From positions 1-64,000 of the forward strand of contig NZ_JAJLLW010000011.1 in the NCBI RefSeq assembly GCF_020991005.1: a DNA stretch of 64,000 nt. The letters run 5' to 3'. The notes under the pieces were generated by a model, which ran no database searches, was not told the origin of the DNA, and worked only from the letters and a program-made list of their open reading frames with translations. Source of the stretch: Halomonas sp. CUBES01 (GTDB lineage: Bacteria > Pseudomonadota > Gammaproteobacteria > Pseudomonadales > Halomonadaceae). Shown here in pieces: positions 18,311 to 27,693 of this stretch; the first letter of the stretch is position 1, and each line of letters opens with the position of its first letter. The translations under genes were made by a program, and so were the position numbers.

Positions 18311-18622
18311 GATGAATGCTCCTGATTAGCGTTGCTAATATGTCGTGATACAAAAAGTGAGGGCCAAGCGTCCCGGTGATTTGCATCGACATCGACGCTT
18401 TTCCTCATCTACTGCGATGCAGCATAGCAGGCGGATTTGTGCAGTGCAACAAGCGAGTGAAAGCAATCCGTTAGCTGGCTTGAGTTTTACTCTGGGCGCA
18501 CTAGCCTGATAAGGGGCTGCCGACCGCTTGGCAGTGCGCGCGCGGTTAGTCGCGCCGATTGGCTATCAATGGCCAACCATCCCTATTCGTGAATTACCTA
18601 CGCTGTCTATAAGGAGATCACC
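18311..18622. promoter_or_regulatory. Divergent control region of phasin and fumC
   Basis: This 312-bp region has no gene. Next to the phasin ribosome-binding site lies a perfect inverted repeat ATTAGC-GTT-GCTAAT (18326-18340). Farther out is a TGC/GCA-rich block (about 18410-18452) that ends in the near-palindrome TTGTGCAGTGCAACAA (18437-18452). PhaR-type repressors of phasin genes bind TGC-rich repeats, so these are candidate operators; that link is inference. The fumC side ends with an AAGGAG site. Confidence 0.4.
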
Positions 18623-20001
<1,379 letters not shown>

Positions 20002-20005
<4 letters not shown>

Positions 20006-21069
20006 TCCTGCTCTTCGCGCTGCCCCTTGCGGATGGTCTGACGCGCCTCGCTTTGTTCTTCGGCGCTGGCTGTGGGTGTCTCATGCTCGTCGCTGCGCGT
20101 GGGCCGGTAACACAGGGTTGCCAGTATCGGAAAGTGATCCGAGCCAAAGCCTTGCAGCCGGCTCATGTTGCCGAGCATGAAGTGCTCGCTGACAAAGATA
20201 TGATCAAGGGGCCAGCGCAGGATAGGGTAGTGGGCGTGGAAGGTGCTGAACATGCCGCGCCCTCGGCGCGGATCGAGCATGCCGCCGATGCGGCAAAAGC
20301 GCCGCGTTGTGCGCGACCAGGCAACGTCGTTGAGGTCGCCGGCAACCAGGGTGGGTTCCGGGGTTTTCTGGATTCTTTCGCCGATCCATAGCAGTTCGGC
20401 GTCGCGCCACAGTGACTTCTCGCTTTCACCCGGGGCCGGGGGCCGAGGATGCACGGCAAACAGCCGGATCGCCTCGCCCCCGGGCAGCCTGACATGGGTG
20501 TGAATGGAGGGAATATCGTCCTGGATCAGCCACTCCACAGAGGTGTCTTCCAGCGGCAGGCGCGAGTAAAGATGCATGCCATAAAGGTTGTCGAGGGGGA
20601 TTTTGACGCTGTAGGGCCATGTTGCATCCAGCGCAGGGTCGAGCTGATCCTGCCACCACTGGTCGGACTCGAGCGTCAGCAGGATATCGGGCTGATGGGC
20701 GCGAACCTGCCTGATCAGATCCGAGGCACGACGGTTGGTCGTCAGCACATTGGCAATGAGCAGCGTGATGTCACGTTGCTCGTCGCGCACCTTGGCCGAG
20801 CGCACCTGCTTGGGCCAAAGGCGCGTCCAGGGCAGGATATAGCATGCCTGAATGACGACAGCGGTGATACAGAGTACCAGCGCGATGGTTCGCCACATTG
20901 GCGACACGGGCAGTAACAGCGCTGCCAGCAGGCAGAGCGCTGCGGCGCTTGCGATCTGCAGGCGGGGAAACTCAAAGCTGCGTATCCACCACCAGCGCAG
21001 TCTGATTCGGGCAATGAACGTTGCAAGCAGCAGGACGGTCGCGATGCTTCCCAGCAATAGGCCGAGCAT
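20002..21069 (-). CDS. Membrane-anchored endonuclease/exonuclease/phosphatase family protein
   Basis: The 355-residue protein begins with three hydrophobic helices (about residues 1-90) and continues with an EEP-fold hydrolase domain. Its expected motifs are present: LTLESDQWW, FAVHPRPP, the metal/catalytic segment AGDLNDVAW, and the C-terminal SDHFPI. Members cleave phosphodiesters of nucleic acids or lipids; the membrane anchor suggests an envelope substrate. AAGGAG 7 nt upstream selects the ATG at 21069 over one six codons earlier. A hydrophilic Glu/Thr-rich tail ends the protein. The exact reaction is unknown. Confidence 0.85.
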
Positions 21070-21209
21070 GGCCGATCTCCTTTCCATTAGGTGCGGCTTA
21101 GGTCAGGCGTCATACCAGTGTAGCAGCGGGTTTTACAGGCGGGGGATAGCGCCCAGGCGATCAAAAGGCCGATAGTGATGGAAAATGTTCGGGTAAGTCG
21201 ATAAATGGC

Positions 21210-21237
21210 TTGCAATTCAGTGACGGAAACGTAAAAT
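21210..21237 (+). promoter_or_regulatory. Probable sigma70 promoter of tRNA-Val
   Basis: TTGCAA (21210-21215) and TAAAAT (21232-21237) are separated by 16 bp, ending 18 bp before the tRNA, with a GC-containing discriminator as usual for stable RNA genes. Confidence 0.6.
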
Positions 21238-21255
21238 ACGCATCCGTTGCTCGGC

Positions 21256-21332
21256 AGGACCATAGCTCAGTTGGTTAGAGCGCCACGTTGACATCGTGGA
21301 GGTCGGCGGTTCAAATCCGCCTGGTCCTACCA
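21256..21332 (+). tRNA. tRNA-Val(GAC)
   Basis: The 77-nt gene folds into a standard cloverleaf. The acceptor stem is AGGACCA paired with TGGTCCT, the D-arm is GCTCAGTTGGTTAGAGC, and the anticodon stem CCACG/CGTGG closes the loop TTGACAT with anticodon GAC. The T-arm has GGCGG-TTCAAAT-CCGCC, and CCA is encoded. The loop is the same as in E. coli tRNA-Val(GAC). A strong terminator follows, so it is a single-gene transcript. Confidence 0.97.
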
Positions 21333-21336
21333 GATC

Positions 21337-21370
21337 ACGCCCCGTCATCACTATGACGGGGCGTTTTTTG
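21337..21370 (+). terminator. Rho-independent terminator after tRNA-Val
   Basis: Stem ACGCCCCGTCAT/ATGACGGGGCGT with loop CACT followed by TTTTTT, starting 5 bp after the CCA end. Confidence 0.95.
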
Positions 21371-21403
21371 TCGTGAGTGTGTGCCAGCTAGCCTACTTGC
21401 GAG

Positions 21404-21883
21404 CTAGTGCTTCCAGTGGGGCAGGTCGGTGTGGCGTTCAAATATGCGCAGTAAACCTTCAATGCCGGTTTGGTCTTCGTGGCTAAAGCGTGCTTCAAGC
21501 GGGCTATCGATATCCAGCACGCCCCATAGTTGATCCCCCGTCAAGATGGGGACGACCAGCTCCGAGCGTGAGGCGACATCGCAGGCGATGTGGTCGTCAA
21601 TGCGATGCACGTCGTCGACTCGCTGGGTGGCGCGCTGCCGTGCGGCTGCGCCGCAGACGCCTTTGCTGAACGGAATGGGATGGCAGGCGGGCTTGCCCTG
21701 AAAGGGCCCCAGCGCAAGCGTCTCGGGCGTGCGCTGCAGGTAAAAGCCTACCCAGTTCAAGTGGGGGATCGCCTGCATGATAAACGCACAGGTTTGTGCG
21801 CTGTTGGTCAGCCAGTCGCGGTCATCCAGCAGTGCCTCCAACTGACGCTCCAGCCGCGCGTAGTTCACGGTATCCAGTGACAT
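21404..21883 (-). CDS. msrC: Free methionine-(R)-sulfoxide reductase (GAF domain)
   Basis: The 159-residue single-GAF protein reduces free methionine-R-sulfoxide to methionine. All three diagnostic cysteines are present at residues 67, 77 and 101 (in GKPACHPI, KGVCGAA and HIACDVASRSE), with the same 10 and 24 spacing as the E. coli enzyme, so it should be active. LALGPFQGK is also typical. It lies 89 bp after metQ on the same strand, with a GGAG site. Repair of oxidised free methionine next to a methionine importer makes functional sense. Confidence 0.93.
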   Translation of the reverse strand: MSLDTVNYARLERQLEALLDDRDWLTNSAQTCAFIMQAIPHLNWVGFYLQRTPETLALGPFQGKPACHPIPFSKGVCGAAARQRATQRVDDVHRIDDHIACDVASRSELVVPILTGDQLWGVLDIDSPLEARFSHEDQTGIEGLLRIFERHTDLPHWKH

Positions 21884-21917
21884 ATCGTCTCCGCACCTAT
21901 TTTCTTAGGTCATAAAT

Positions 21918-21947
21918 GCCCTGGGCCGACAATTGTCGGCCCAGGGC
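21918..21947 (-). repeat. Perfect 30-bp palindrome between metQ and msrC
   Basis: GCCCTGGGCCGACAA is followed directly by its own reverse complement. In RNA it would form a very stable hairpin, but the T-run after it on the minus strand is weak (ATTTATG). It may be a partial terminator, an mRNA 3' stabiliser for metNIQ, or both. Confidence 0.6.
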
Positions 21948-21972
21948 GTGATGGCGATTTGGTGTCGGCGGA

Positions 21973-22758
21973 TTATTTCCAGCCGGGTACCGCCGCGCCA
22001 TCGAAGAGTTCTTCGGCTTTTTCGATTACTTCTTCGCTCTGGTAGGCGTCTACCAGCTGCTGGATCTCTTCGCGGTCTTCATCGCCGCCTCTGACCGCGA
22101 TCAGGTTGACGTAGGGCGATTCAGGACCTTCCTTGATCAGCGCATCGTCAAGGCTCAGGCCAGCGGGCTGGGCGAAGGTGTTGTTGATGAAGGCCATGTC
22201 GACATCCGGCAAAACCCGCGGTAGCTGCGCGGCTTCGATTTCGCGGAAACGGAAGTCGTTGGGGTTCTCCGCGATATCGATGGGCGTCGCTTCGAGGTTT
22301 TCGGGGTCATTCAGCGTGATGAGGCCTTCATTATGCATCAGGATCAGCGCGCGACCTTCGTTGGACGGGTCATTGGGTAGCGCGATCTGGGCACCTTCGG
22401 GCAGTTCGTCAACGCTGTCGTACTTCTCGGAGTAGGCGCCGATGGGGTAAACGAAAGTGTAGCCTGCAATGGCGAAGTCGTAGCCACGATCGTTGACCAT
22501 CGACTGCATGTAGGGCTCGTGCTGGTAGGCGTTGGCATCGAGGCTGCCGTCAGCCAGCGCCGCATTGGGCGTTACGTAGTCAGTGAATTCGATAATTTCG
22601 ACGTCAAGGTTGTACTCTTCCTTGGCAATTCGGGCAGCGACTTCCATGACTTCGGTTTCAGGGCCGGCAACGGTACCCATCTTGATGCTGGCGGCTTGAG
22701 CGCTGGCGCTAACGGCCAGTGCGAGTGCGGTAATGGTGCCGAGGGCTAATGTCTTCAT
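21973..22758 (-). CDS. metQ: Methionine-binding protein MetQ
   Basis: This 261-residue NlpA/MetQ family protein captures methionine for the MetNI importer. It has a signal peptide (MKTLALGTITALALAVSASAQA) and the conserved TDYVTPNAALADGSLDANAYQH segment near residues 59-81. No lipobox cysteine follows the signal; cleavage after AQA is expected, so the protein looks soluble and periplasmic, unlike the E. coli lipoprotein. The mature chain is strongly acidic, fitting a halophile. Methionine isomer preference cannot be told. Confidence 0.93.
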   Translation of the reverse strand: MKTLALGTITALALAVSASAQAASIKMGTVAGPETEVMEVAARIAKEEYNLDVEIIEFTDYVTPNAALADGSLDANAYQHEPYMQSMVNDRGYDFAIAGYTFVYPIGAYSEKYDSVDELPEGAQIALPNDPSNEGRALILMHNEGLITLNDPENLEATPIDIAENPNDFRFREIEAAQLPRVLPDVDMAFINNTFAQPAGLSLDDALIKEGPESPYVNLIAVRGGDEDREEIQQLVDAYQSEEVIEKAEELFDGAAVPGWK

Positions 22759-22851
22759 GGCAACTCCTGTCGAGTGTCAGTTTTGATGAATGGTGATAAT
22801 AAGGGTAATTTTAATGCTTTTTCGTTATATGTCCACTGGAAAGCAATGCGG

Positions 22852-23505
22852 TTATTTGCGGTCGGTTTTGCGCACCAGGTAATCCCCCAGGCTCTGGAAG
22901 CCCTGTACCATGACAACGAGTACCACTACGGTGATCAGCATGATGGTTGGGTTGAATCGGTTGTAGCCATAGCGGATACCCAGATCACCGAGTCCGCCGC
23001 CGCCGACAGCGCCTGCCATGGCGGAGTAGCTGACCAGCGTTACCAGCGTAATGGTAAGGCCGGTAATAATGCCGCCCCGCGCTTCGGGGATAAGCACCTT
23101 GGTGATGATCTGCCAGGGGGTTGCGCCCATGGCCTGGGCAGCCTCGATCAAGCCCGGTGAGAGCTCATTGAGGGCGCCTTCGATCAGCCGGGCAACGAAC
23201 GGAATCGCGGCAATGGTCAACGGCACTGAAGCCGCATTGATGCCGATGGAGGTGCCTACCAGCATCCGCGTGAAGGGAATTATCGCCACCATCAAGATAA
23301 TAAATGGGATGGAGCGGCCGATGTTGGTCACAATGCCCAAGGCATGGTTCAGTAAAGGTTTGGCCAGAATCTGCCTGGGGCGCGTTACATAGAGCATCAC
23401 GCCCAGCGGCAGTCCGAGTAACGTCGAGATCACCCCGGATATGCCGACCATGTAGAGGGTATCGAGCGTTGCCTGAAGAATAAGCTCAATCATTGCGCTG
23501 GACAT
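22852..23505 (-). CDS. metI: Methionine ABC transporter permease MetI
   Basis: The 217-residue permease has five hydrophobic helices and the EAA coupling loop (ARLIEGALNELSPGLIEAAQ, then MGATPWQII) that contacts the MetN ATPase. Other family marks are NIGRSIPFIILMVAIIPFTR and a late GAVGGGGLGDLGIRYGY. The start at 23505 has GAGG 9 nt upstream and overlaps the end of metN by 20 nt; a second ATG at 23493 is possible. It belongs to the metN-metI-metQ-msrC transcript. Confidence 0.95.
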   Translation of the reverse strand: MSSAMIELILQATLDTLYMVGISGVISTLLGLPLGVMLYVTRPRQILAKPLLNHALGIVTNIGRSIPFIILMVAIIPFTRMLVGTSIGINAASVPLTIAAIPFVARLIEGALNELSPGLIEAAQAMGATPWQIITKVLIPEARGGIITGLTITLVTLVSYSAMAGAVGGGGLGDLGIRYGYNRFNPTIMLITVVVLVVMVQGFQSLGDYLVRKTDRK

Positions 23506-24529
23506 AGCCGAGTACCTCTACCTGTAATTGATGGTCTGCCAAGTAGTCCATGGCGGCTTGCGTCTGCTCAGACGTTCCCAGCAGTTCGGCAATCATCAAG
23601 CCAAGCGTTCTTTCCTGAATCGATTCCACCTTGGCCTGCAGGATGCTCACATCGACGCCGCAATCCCGTGCCAGGCGGGAAATAAGCGGCGTGGATACCG
23701 CATCTCCTGAGAACGTAAGCCGCACGACCGGGTGTGCGTTGGCGTCGGGGTCGTCACTGAGGCGTTCAAGCAGCTCCTTGGGAGGCGACAGCTGCAGAAA
23801 ATCGTTGAGAAAATCGCGCCCCAATTGGGTGCGGGGTGCGGTGAAGAAATCGCCTACTTCGGCGTCCTCGACAAGCTCGCCATTGGATATCAGGCCGACA
23901 CGATGGCAGATCGATTTAACCACTTCCATTTCATGGGTAATCAATAAAATGGTGATGCCGAGCTTATGGTTGATATCGCGCAGCAGTTCCAGGATTGAGC
24001 TGGTCGTCTGCGGGTCCAGTGCGGAAGTGGCCTCATCGCAGAGCAGGACGCGAGGGTTGCTGGCCAGGGCGCGGGCAATCGCCACGCGCTGCTTCTGGCC
24101 GCCGGACAGCTGGGCCGGAAATTGATCCGCCTTGTCGGACAGGCCGACCATTTCAAGCAGTGGGCTCACGCGATCACGAATATCTCGCCTGGGTTGGCCC
24201 ATCAATTCCAGCGGCAGCGCAACGTTATCGAACACGCTGCGGGTGGTAAGCAGGTTGAAGTGCTGGAAGATCATGCCGATCCGGTGGCGTGCCTGGTTCA
24301 GCGCCGTGTTGCTCAATCGTGTGATCTCTTGTCCATCGACGGTCACCGTGCCCTGTGTGGGTCGCTCAAGCAGGTTGACGCAGCGAATGAGCGTCGACTT
24401 GCCCGCGCCGGACAGGCCGATAACACCGTGAATGGCCCCTTTGGGGATCGCCAGATTCACGCCCTTGAGGGCGTGAACGGCGTCGCGGCCGGTGCCGTAA
24501 GTTTTGCTGACATTATTCAGTTCGATCAT
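23486..24529 (-). CDS. metN: Methionine ABC transporter ATP-binding protein MetN
   Basis: MetN powers methionine uptake. The 347-residue protein opens with MIELNNVSKTYGTG and has Walker A GLSGAGKST, the signature LSGGQKQRVAIARAL, Walker B LLCDEATSALD and the H-loop ITHEM. The C-terminal NIL/ACT-like domain (about 265-345) is the site where methionine trans-inhibits the transporter. The frame stays open 35 codons upstream, through the leader terminator, so start 24529 is chosen by homology; an extended form beginning inside the riboswitch is possible. Confidence 0.95.
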   Translation of the reverse strand: MIELNNVSKTYGTGRDAVHALKGVNLAIPKGAIHGVIGLSGAGKSTLIRCVNLLERPTQGTVTVDGQEITRLSNTALNQARHRIGMIFQHFNLLTTRSVFDNVALPLELMGQPRRDIRDRVSPLLEMVGLSDKADQFPAQLSGGQKQRVAIARALASNPRVLLCDEATSALDPQTTSSILELLRDINHKLGITILLITHEMEVVKSICHRVGLISNGELVEDAEVGDFFTAPRTQLGRDFLNDFLQLSPPKELLERLSDDPDANAHPVVRLTFSGDAVSTPLISRLARDCGVDVSILQAKVESIQERTLGLMIAELLGTSEQTQAAMDYLADHQLQVEVLGYVQRND

Positions 24530-24590
24530 GGCGTCTGCCTTTTCTATAGGCCGAAGACGAAGGTGAGCGCGCAAGCGTAGGGGAGGGAAC

Positions 24591-24618
24591 AAAAAAAGGC
24601 CACCCTTTCGGGCGGCCA
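24591..24618 (-). terminator. Intrinsic terminator in the metN leader
   Basis: On the minus strand the stem GGCCGCCC/GGGTGGCC with a GAAA tetraloop runs into TTTTTTT. It lies downstream of the riboswitch and upstream of metN, so it can act as an attenuator that stops transcription before the operon. Confidence 0.92.
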
Positions 24619-24631
24619 TCAACGCTGGACA

Positions 24632-24701
24632 CACCCTTTTAGCTGCACTTCACCAAGCATTCACTCGGCGGACGCCCGCAATCTGGGTACAAATCGGCGC
24701 C
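24632..24701 (-). ncRNA. SAM-II-type (SAM-alpha) riboswitch upstream of metNIQ
   Basis: The minus-strand leader matches the SAM-II pattern in order. P1 is GGCGC paired with GCGTC. The loop carries CGATTTG and ATTGC, matching the conserved UGAUUUG and UUGC. A 7-bp extra hairpin (CGCCGAG/CTTGGTG) follows, then the hallmark CAGCTAAAAGGG. The loop sequence TACCC can pair with GGGTG to form the pseudoknot P2, burying the AAGGG. The same RNA controls methionine genes in alphaproteobacteria. A sigma70 promoter lies 18 bp upstream and an intrinsic terminator 14 nt downstream. SAM binding should therefore lower methionine import. SAM-V shares this core fold and is the main alternative. Confidence 0.85.
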
Positions 24702-24718
24702 TTTACATTTGCGGCGGA

Positions 24719-24747
24719 AGTCTAGAGAGCTAGCCAAGCGATGTCAA
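24719..24747 (-). promoter_or_regulatory. Strong sigma70 promoter of the metNIQ operon
   Basis: On the minus strand TTGACA (24747-24742), a 17-bp spacer and TAGACT (24724-24719) form a near-consensus promoter. Transcription would start near 24712, just ahead of the riboswitch, giving a leader of about 180 nt. Confidence 0.8.
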
Positions 24748-24964
24748 ACCAAAAGAATAACATCTTATGTTGTTGTTCAATTTAATAATTTTTTTAACTG
24801 ATTTTTGTTTCTTTAAAAGTGTTAATTTCTCTTTTCTGTAGGCCTGGGTTTTCTGCAGGCATGAATACTGAGTTACGTTGATTGATCGCGCATGCCTTTG
24901 GGGTGCACAAATAGGTTTGTGCAGTAGTAAGCTTGCGCACGGATCAAATTAGAGCGAGGGCGCT
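24748..24964. other. AT-rich intergenic region between metN leader and ribE
   Basis: No gene is visible. The first 100 bp are very AT-rich (T-runs around 24775-24835), likely upstream promoter DNA for both sides. I looked for an FMN riboswitch before the riboflavin synthase gene and did not find its conserved segments. Confidence 0.5.
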
Positions 24965-25594
24965 ATGTTTACTGGCATCGTGCAAGGCAAGGTTGAAGTC
25001 GTAGAAGTGCATGAGCTTGATAAGTTTCGTACGCATGTTGTGCAAATGCCCGATGCATTGCGCGAGGGATTGGCGACCGGCGCTTCGGTGGCGCACAACG
25101 GCGTGTGTTTGACGGTCACGGATATTTCAGGTGATCGGGTGAGCTTCGATTTGATGCGTGAAACGCTCCGGCTGACCAATCTTGGTGCAGTCGAGGTCGG
25201 GCAGTGCGTCAATATCGAGCGAGCGGCACGCTTTGGCGATGAAATTGGCGGGCATTCGATGTCGGGCCATGTGATTTGTATGGCGGAGGTGGTGGCGATT
25301 GACGAAGCCCCCAACAACCGTCGGTTATGGTTTGCGTTACCGGCCGCCATGGGGCGCTTTGTTTTCGAGAAGGGCTACATCGGCGTTGACGGGATAAGCC
25401 TGACGATTGGCGACGTGCGGCCTGCGGGGCAGGGCGAGGGCATCGAGTTCAGCGTCAACCTCATCCCCGAAACGCTGAATCGCACCACGCTTGGCGAGCG
25501 GTTGCCTGGTGATCAGGTCAATATTGAAATCGACCCGCAAACTCAAGTGATCGTCGAGACGGTGGAGCGCGTGCTGGCCAGTCAAGGGCGCTGA
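24965..25594 (+). CDS. ribE: Riboflavin synthase alpha subunit
   Basis: The enzyme dismutates two molecules of 6,7-dimethyl-8-ribityllumazine to riboflavin. The 209-residue protein is two tandem lumazine-binding barrels: the first starts MFTGIVQGKVEV with NGVCLTV, the second begins near residue 97 (GGHSMSGHV) and has IGVDGISLTI. MFTGI is the near-universal N-terminus. A GAGGG site precedes the ATG. It stands alone, away from other rib genes. Confidence 0.95.
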   Translation: MFTGIVQGKVEVVEVHELDKFRTHVVQMPDALREGLATGASVAHNGVCLTVTDISGDRVSFDLMRETLRLTNLGAVEVGQCVNIERAARFGDEIGGHSMSGHVICMAEVVAIDEAPNNRRLWFALPAAMGRFVFEKGYIGVDGISLTIGDVRPAGQGEGIEFSVNLIPETLNRTTLGERLPGDQVNIEIDPQTQVIVETVERVLASQGR

Positions 25595-25811
25595 TACCTG
25601 CTGCGTGTCTTTGCGGGCACGTCGGTCTGACCGATTGGTTAAAAAGTGGCCTGAAGTTTGCTTATGCTAAGCGACGAAAGTAACAGGCGGGCATCAGCCC
25701 GCGATCGACGGCTGCACAAGGTATCGCATCGGGCGTTACCTTTCGGTAGTATGTGCGGCTTTTCGCGCTGCGAGGGCGCATCGGGCGTTTACGCGAAGGA
25801 TAAAAATACCT
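25595..25811 (+). promoter_or_regulatory. Leader of the purine permease gene with a 13-bp direct repeat
   Basis: CGCATCGGGCGTT occurs at 25725-25737 and again at 25777-25789, 52 bp apart, or five helical turns, which would suit a regulator bound on one DNA face. No purine riboswitch core is seen. Its function is unknown. Confidence 0.35.
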
Positions 25812-27110
25812 ATGAATTTTCTGGATAAGCACTTCGGGCTCACCGAGCACAAGACCAGCGTCAAGACAGAGGTCATCGCCGGGATTACCACCTTTCTGAC
25901 GATGGCCTACATCATTTTCGTCAATCCCAGTATCCTTTCTGAGGCCGGGATGGACTATGGTGCGGTCTTTGTCGCCACCTGCGTGGCCGCCGCTATCGGC
26001 TGTCTCATCATGGGGCTGTGGGCGAATTATCCCATCGCCCAGGCACCCGGTATGGGGCTCAATGCGTTCTTCACCTACGGCGTTGTCCTGGGAATGGGCT
26101 ACACCTGGGAGGCGGCGCTGGGGGCTGTGTTCTTCTCGGGGCTGTGTTTCTTCCTGCTGAGTGTTTTCAAGATCCGTGAGTGGATCATTAATTCCATCCC
26201 GCTGTCGTTGCGGTTGGGTATTGCCGCCGGTATCGGCCTGTTTCTGGCCATGATTGCCATGAAAAACGCCGGCATCGTCGTCGCCAATGACGCGACCTTC
26301 GTCGCCCTCGGGGATCTTTCCGAGCCGGCGGCGCTGTACGCGCTGTTGGGCTTTTTCGTGATTACCGCGCTGTCGTATTTGAACGTCACCGGCGCGGTGA
26401 TGATCGGCATTCTTGGCATTACCATCGCGTCCACGCTGCTGGGTCATAACGAATACGGCGGCTTGATGTCCATGCCGCCCTCGATCGCGCCGACCTTCAT
26501 GGCGATGGATCTCATGGGTGCGCTCGATGTTGCCATGCTGAGCGTGATTTTCGCCTTCTTGTTTGTTGACCTGTTCGACACCTCAGGCACCCTGGTGGGG
26601 GTGGCGCATCGGGGCAAGCTGCTCGATAAGGACGGTAAGCTGCCGCGTCTGGGCCGGGCCATGATGGCCGACAGCACGGCGTCAATGGCCGGTGCCGCCC
26701 TGGGTACCTCCACCACGACCAGCTATATCGAGTCGACGGCGGGCATTGCCTCGGGGGGGCGTACGGGGCTGACTGCGGTCGTTGTTGCGGTGCTCTTCCT
26801 GATCAGCCTGTTCTTTGCGCCGTTGGCGGGTTCCATTCCCGCCTTTGCCACCGCCGGTGCCTTGCTCTACGTGGCCGTGTTGATGGCCGGTAGCCTGGCC
26901 CATGCCAACTGGGAAGACCCGACCGACGCCGCGCCGGTATTGATTGCCGCCCTGGCGATGCCGCTGACCTTCTCGATTGCCGAGGGCATTGCCCTGGGGT
27001 TCATCAGCTATGCCGCTATCAAGACCCTGTCGGGTCGTTTCAAGGACCTTAACCCGGCAGTGATTATCCTGGCGCTGCTGTTTGCAGTGAAATTCCTGTT
27101 CCTAGACTAA
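25812..27110 (+). CDS. AzgA-type adenine/guanine/hypoxanthine permease
   Basis: The 432-residue NCS2 permease has the AzgA/PbuG signature near the start (TFLTMAYIIFVNPSIL), PGMGLNAFFTYGVV, and the later LFVDLFDTSGTLVGVA and GTSTTTSYIESTAG segments that line the substrate site. About 13 helices are expected. It most likely imports purine bases by proton symport. Genes for adenine and guanine/xanthine phosphoribosyltransferases follow at once, so uptake and trapping of purines are encoded together. Confidence 0.93.
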   Translation: MNFLDKHFGLTEHKTSVKTEVIAGITTFLTMAYIIFVNPSILSEAGMDYGAVFVATCVAAAIGCLIMGLWANYPIAQAPGMGLNAFFTYGVVLGMGYTWEAALGAVFFSGLCFFLLSVFKIREWIINSIPLSLRLGIAAGIGLFLAMIAMKNAGIVVANDATFVALGDLSEPAALYALLGFFVITALSYLNVTGAVMIGILGITIASTLLGHNEYGGLMSMPPSIAPTFMAMDLMGALDVAMLSVIFAFLFVDLFDTSGTLVGVAHRGKLLDKDGKLPRLGRAMMADSTASMAGAALGTSTTTSYIESTAGIASGGRTGLTAVVVAVLFLISLFFAPLAGSIPAFATAGALLYVAVLMAGSLAHANWEDPTDAAPVLIAALAMPLTFSIAEGIALGFISYAAIKTLSGRFKDLNPAVIILALLFAVKFLFLD

Positions 27111-27140
27111 CGTGGTTTTATTAACCCAATGAGAGACGCG

Positions 27141-27686
27141 ATGAGCATCTACGGCGATTACATCAAGTCCGTGATACGCACAGTGCCTGACTGGCCGGAA
27201 GAGGGGGTCAATTTTCGCGACATTACCCCGCTGCTGCAGAATAGCGCGGCATTTCGCAAGCTGATCGACAGCTTTGTGCACCGCTACCAGGAAATGAACC
27301 TGGATGCCATCGCGTCCATCGACGCGCGTGGGTTTATTATTGGCGCGCCCTTGGCCTACGAGCTTGGCTGCAGCTTTGTACCGGTGCGTAAAAAGGGTAA
27401 GTTGCCGTTCAAGACCATCAGTGAAACCTATACGCTTGAGTATGGCCATTCTGAGGTCGAGCTTCACTCGGACGCTTTTCAGAAAGACGACCGTATACTG
27501 CTGATGGATGACCTGATTGCGACCGGCGGCACCATGCTGGCCGCAGCCAATCTTATCCAGCGTAGCGGTGGGCATGTCGTCGAGACGGCCACTATTATTG
27601 ACCTGCCCGAACTGGGCGGTTCGCAGAAGATTCGCGATGCGGGTTACAGCGTCTTCGCGGTGTGTTCATTTAACGAAGACGAATAG
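27141..27686 (+). CDS. apt: Adenine phosphoribosyltransferase
   Basis: Apt salvages adenine to AMP using PRPP. The 181-residue protein shows [26 protein letters not shown], the base-recognition KKGKLP loop, and the PRPP motif [14 protein letters not shown]. Two in-frame ATGs compete; 27141 gives the usual N-terminus and has a weak GAGAG upstream, while 27129 has none. It follows the permease by 30 bp and precedes gpt by 7 bp. Confidence 0.94.
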   Translation: MSIYGDYIKSVIRTVPDWPEEGVNFRDITPLLQNSAAFRKLIDSFVHRYQEMNLDAIASIDARGFIIGAPLAYELGCSFVPVRKKGKLPFKTISETYTLEYGHSEVELHSDAFQKDDRILLMDDLIATGGTMLAAANLIQRSGGHVVETATIIDLPELGGSQKIRDAGYSVFAVCSFNEDE

Positions 27687-27693
27687 GCAGCCT

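Noticed and set aside
24601..24701. SAM-I (S-box) riboswitch
   Set aside because: The four-way junction and the conserved SAM-I segments are missing; the sequence follows the SAM-II pattern.
24840..24964. FMN riboswitch before riboflavin synthase
   Set aside because: The leader is too short and lacks the conserved FMN element segments (AGGG-type joins and GGAT core).
25595..25811. Purine riboswitch before the azgA-type permease
   Set aside because: The three-way-junction core (TATA and the conserved loop pairs) is not visible, and such elements are rare in gammaproteobacteria.
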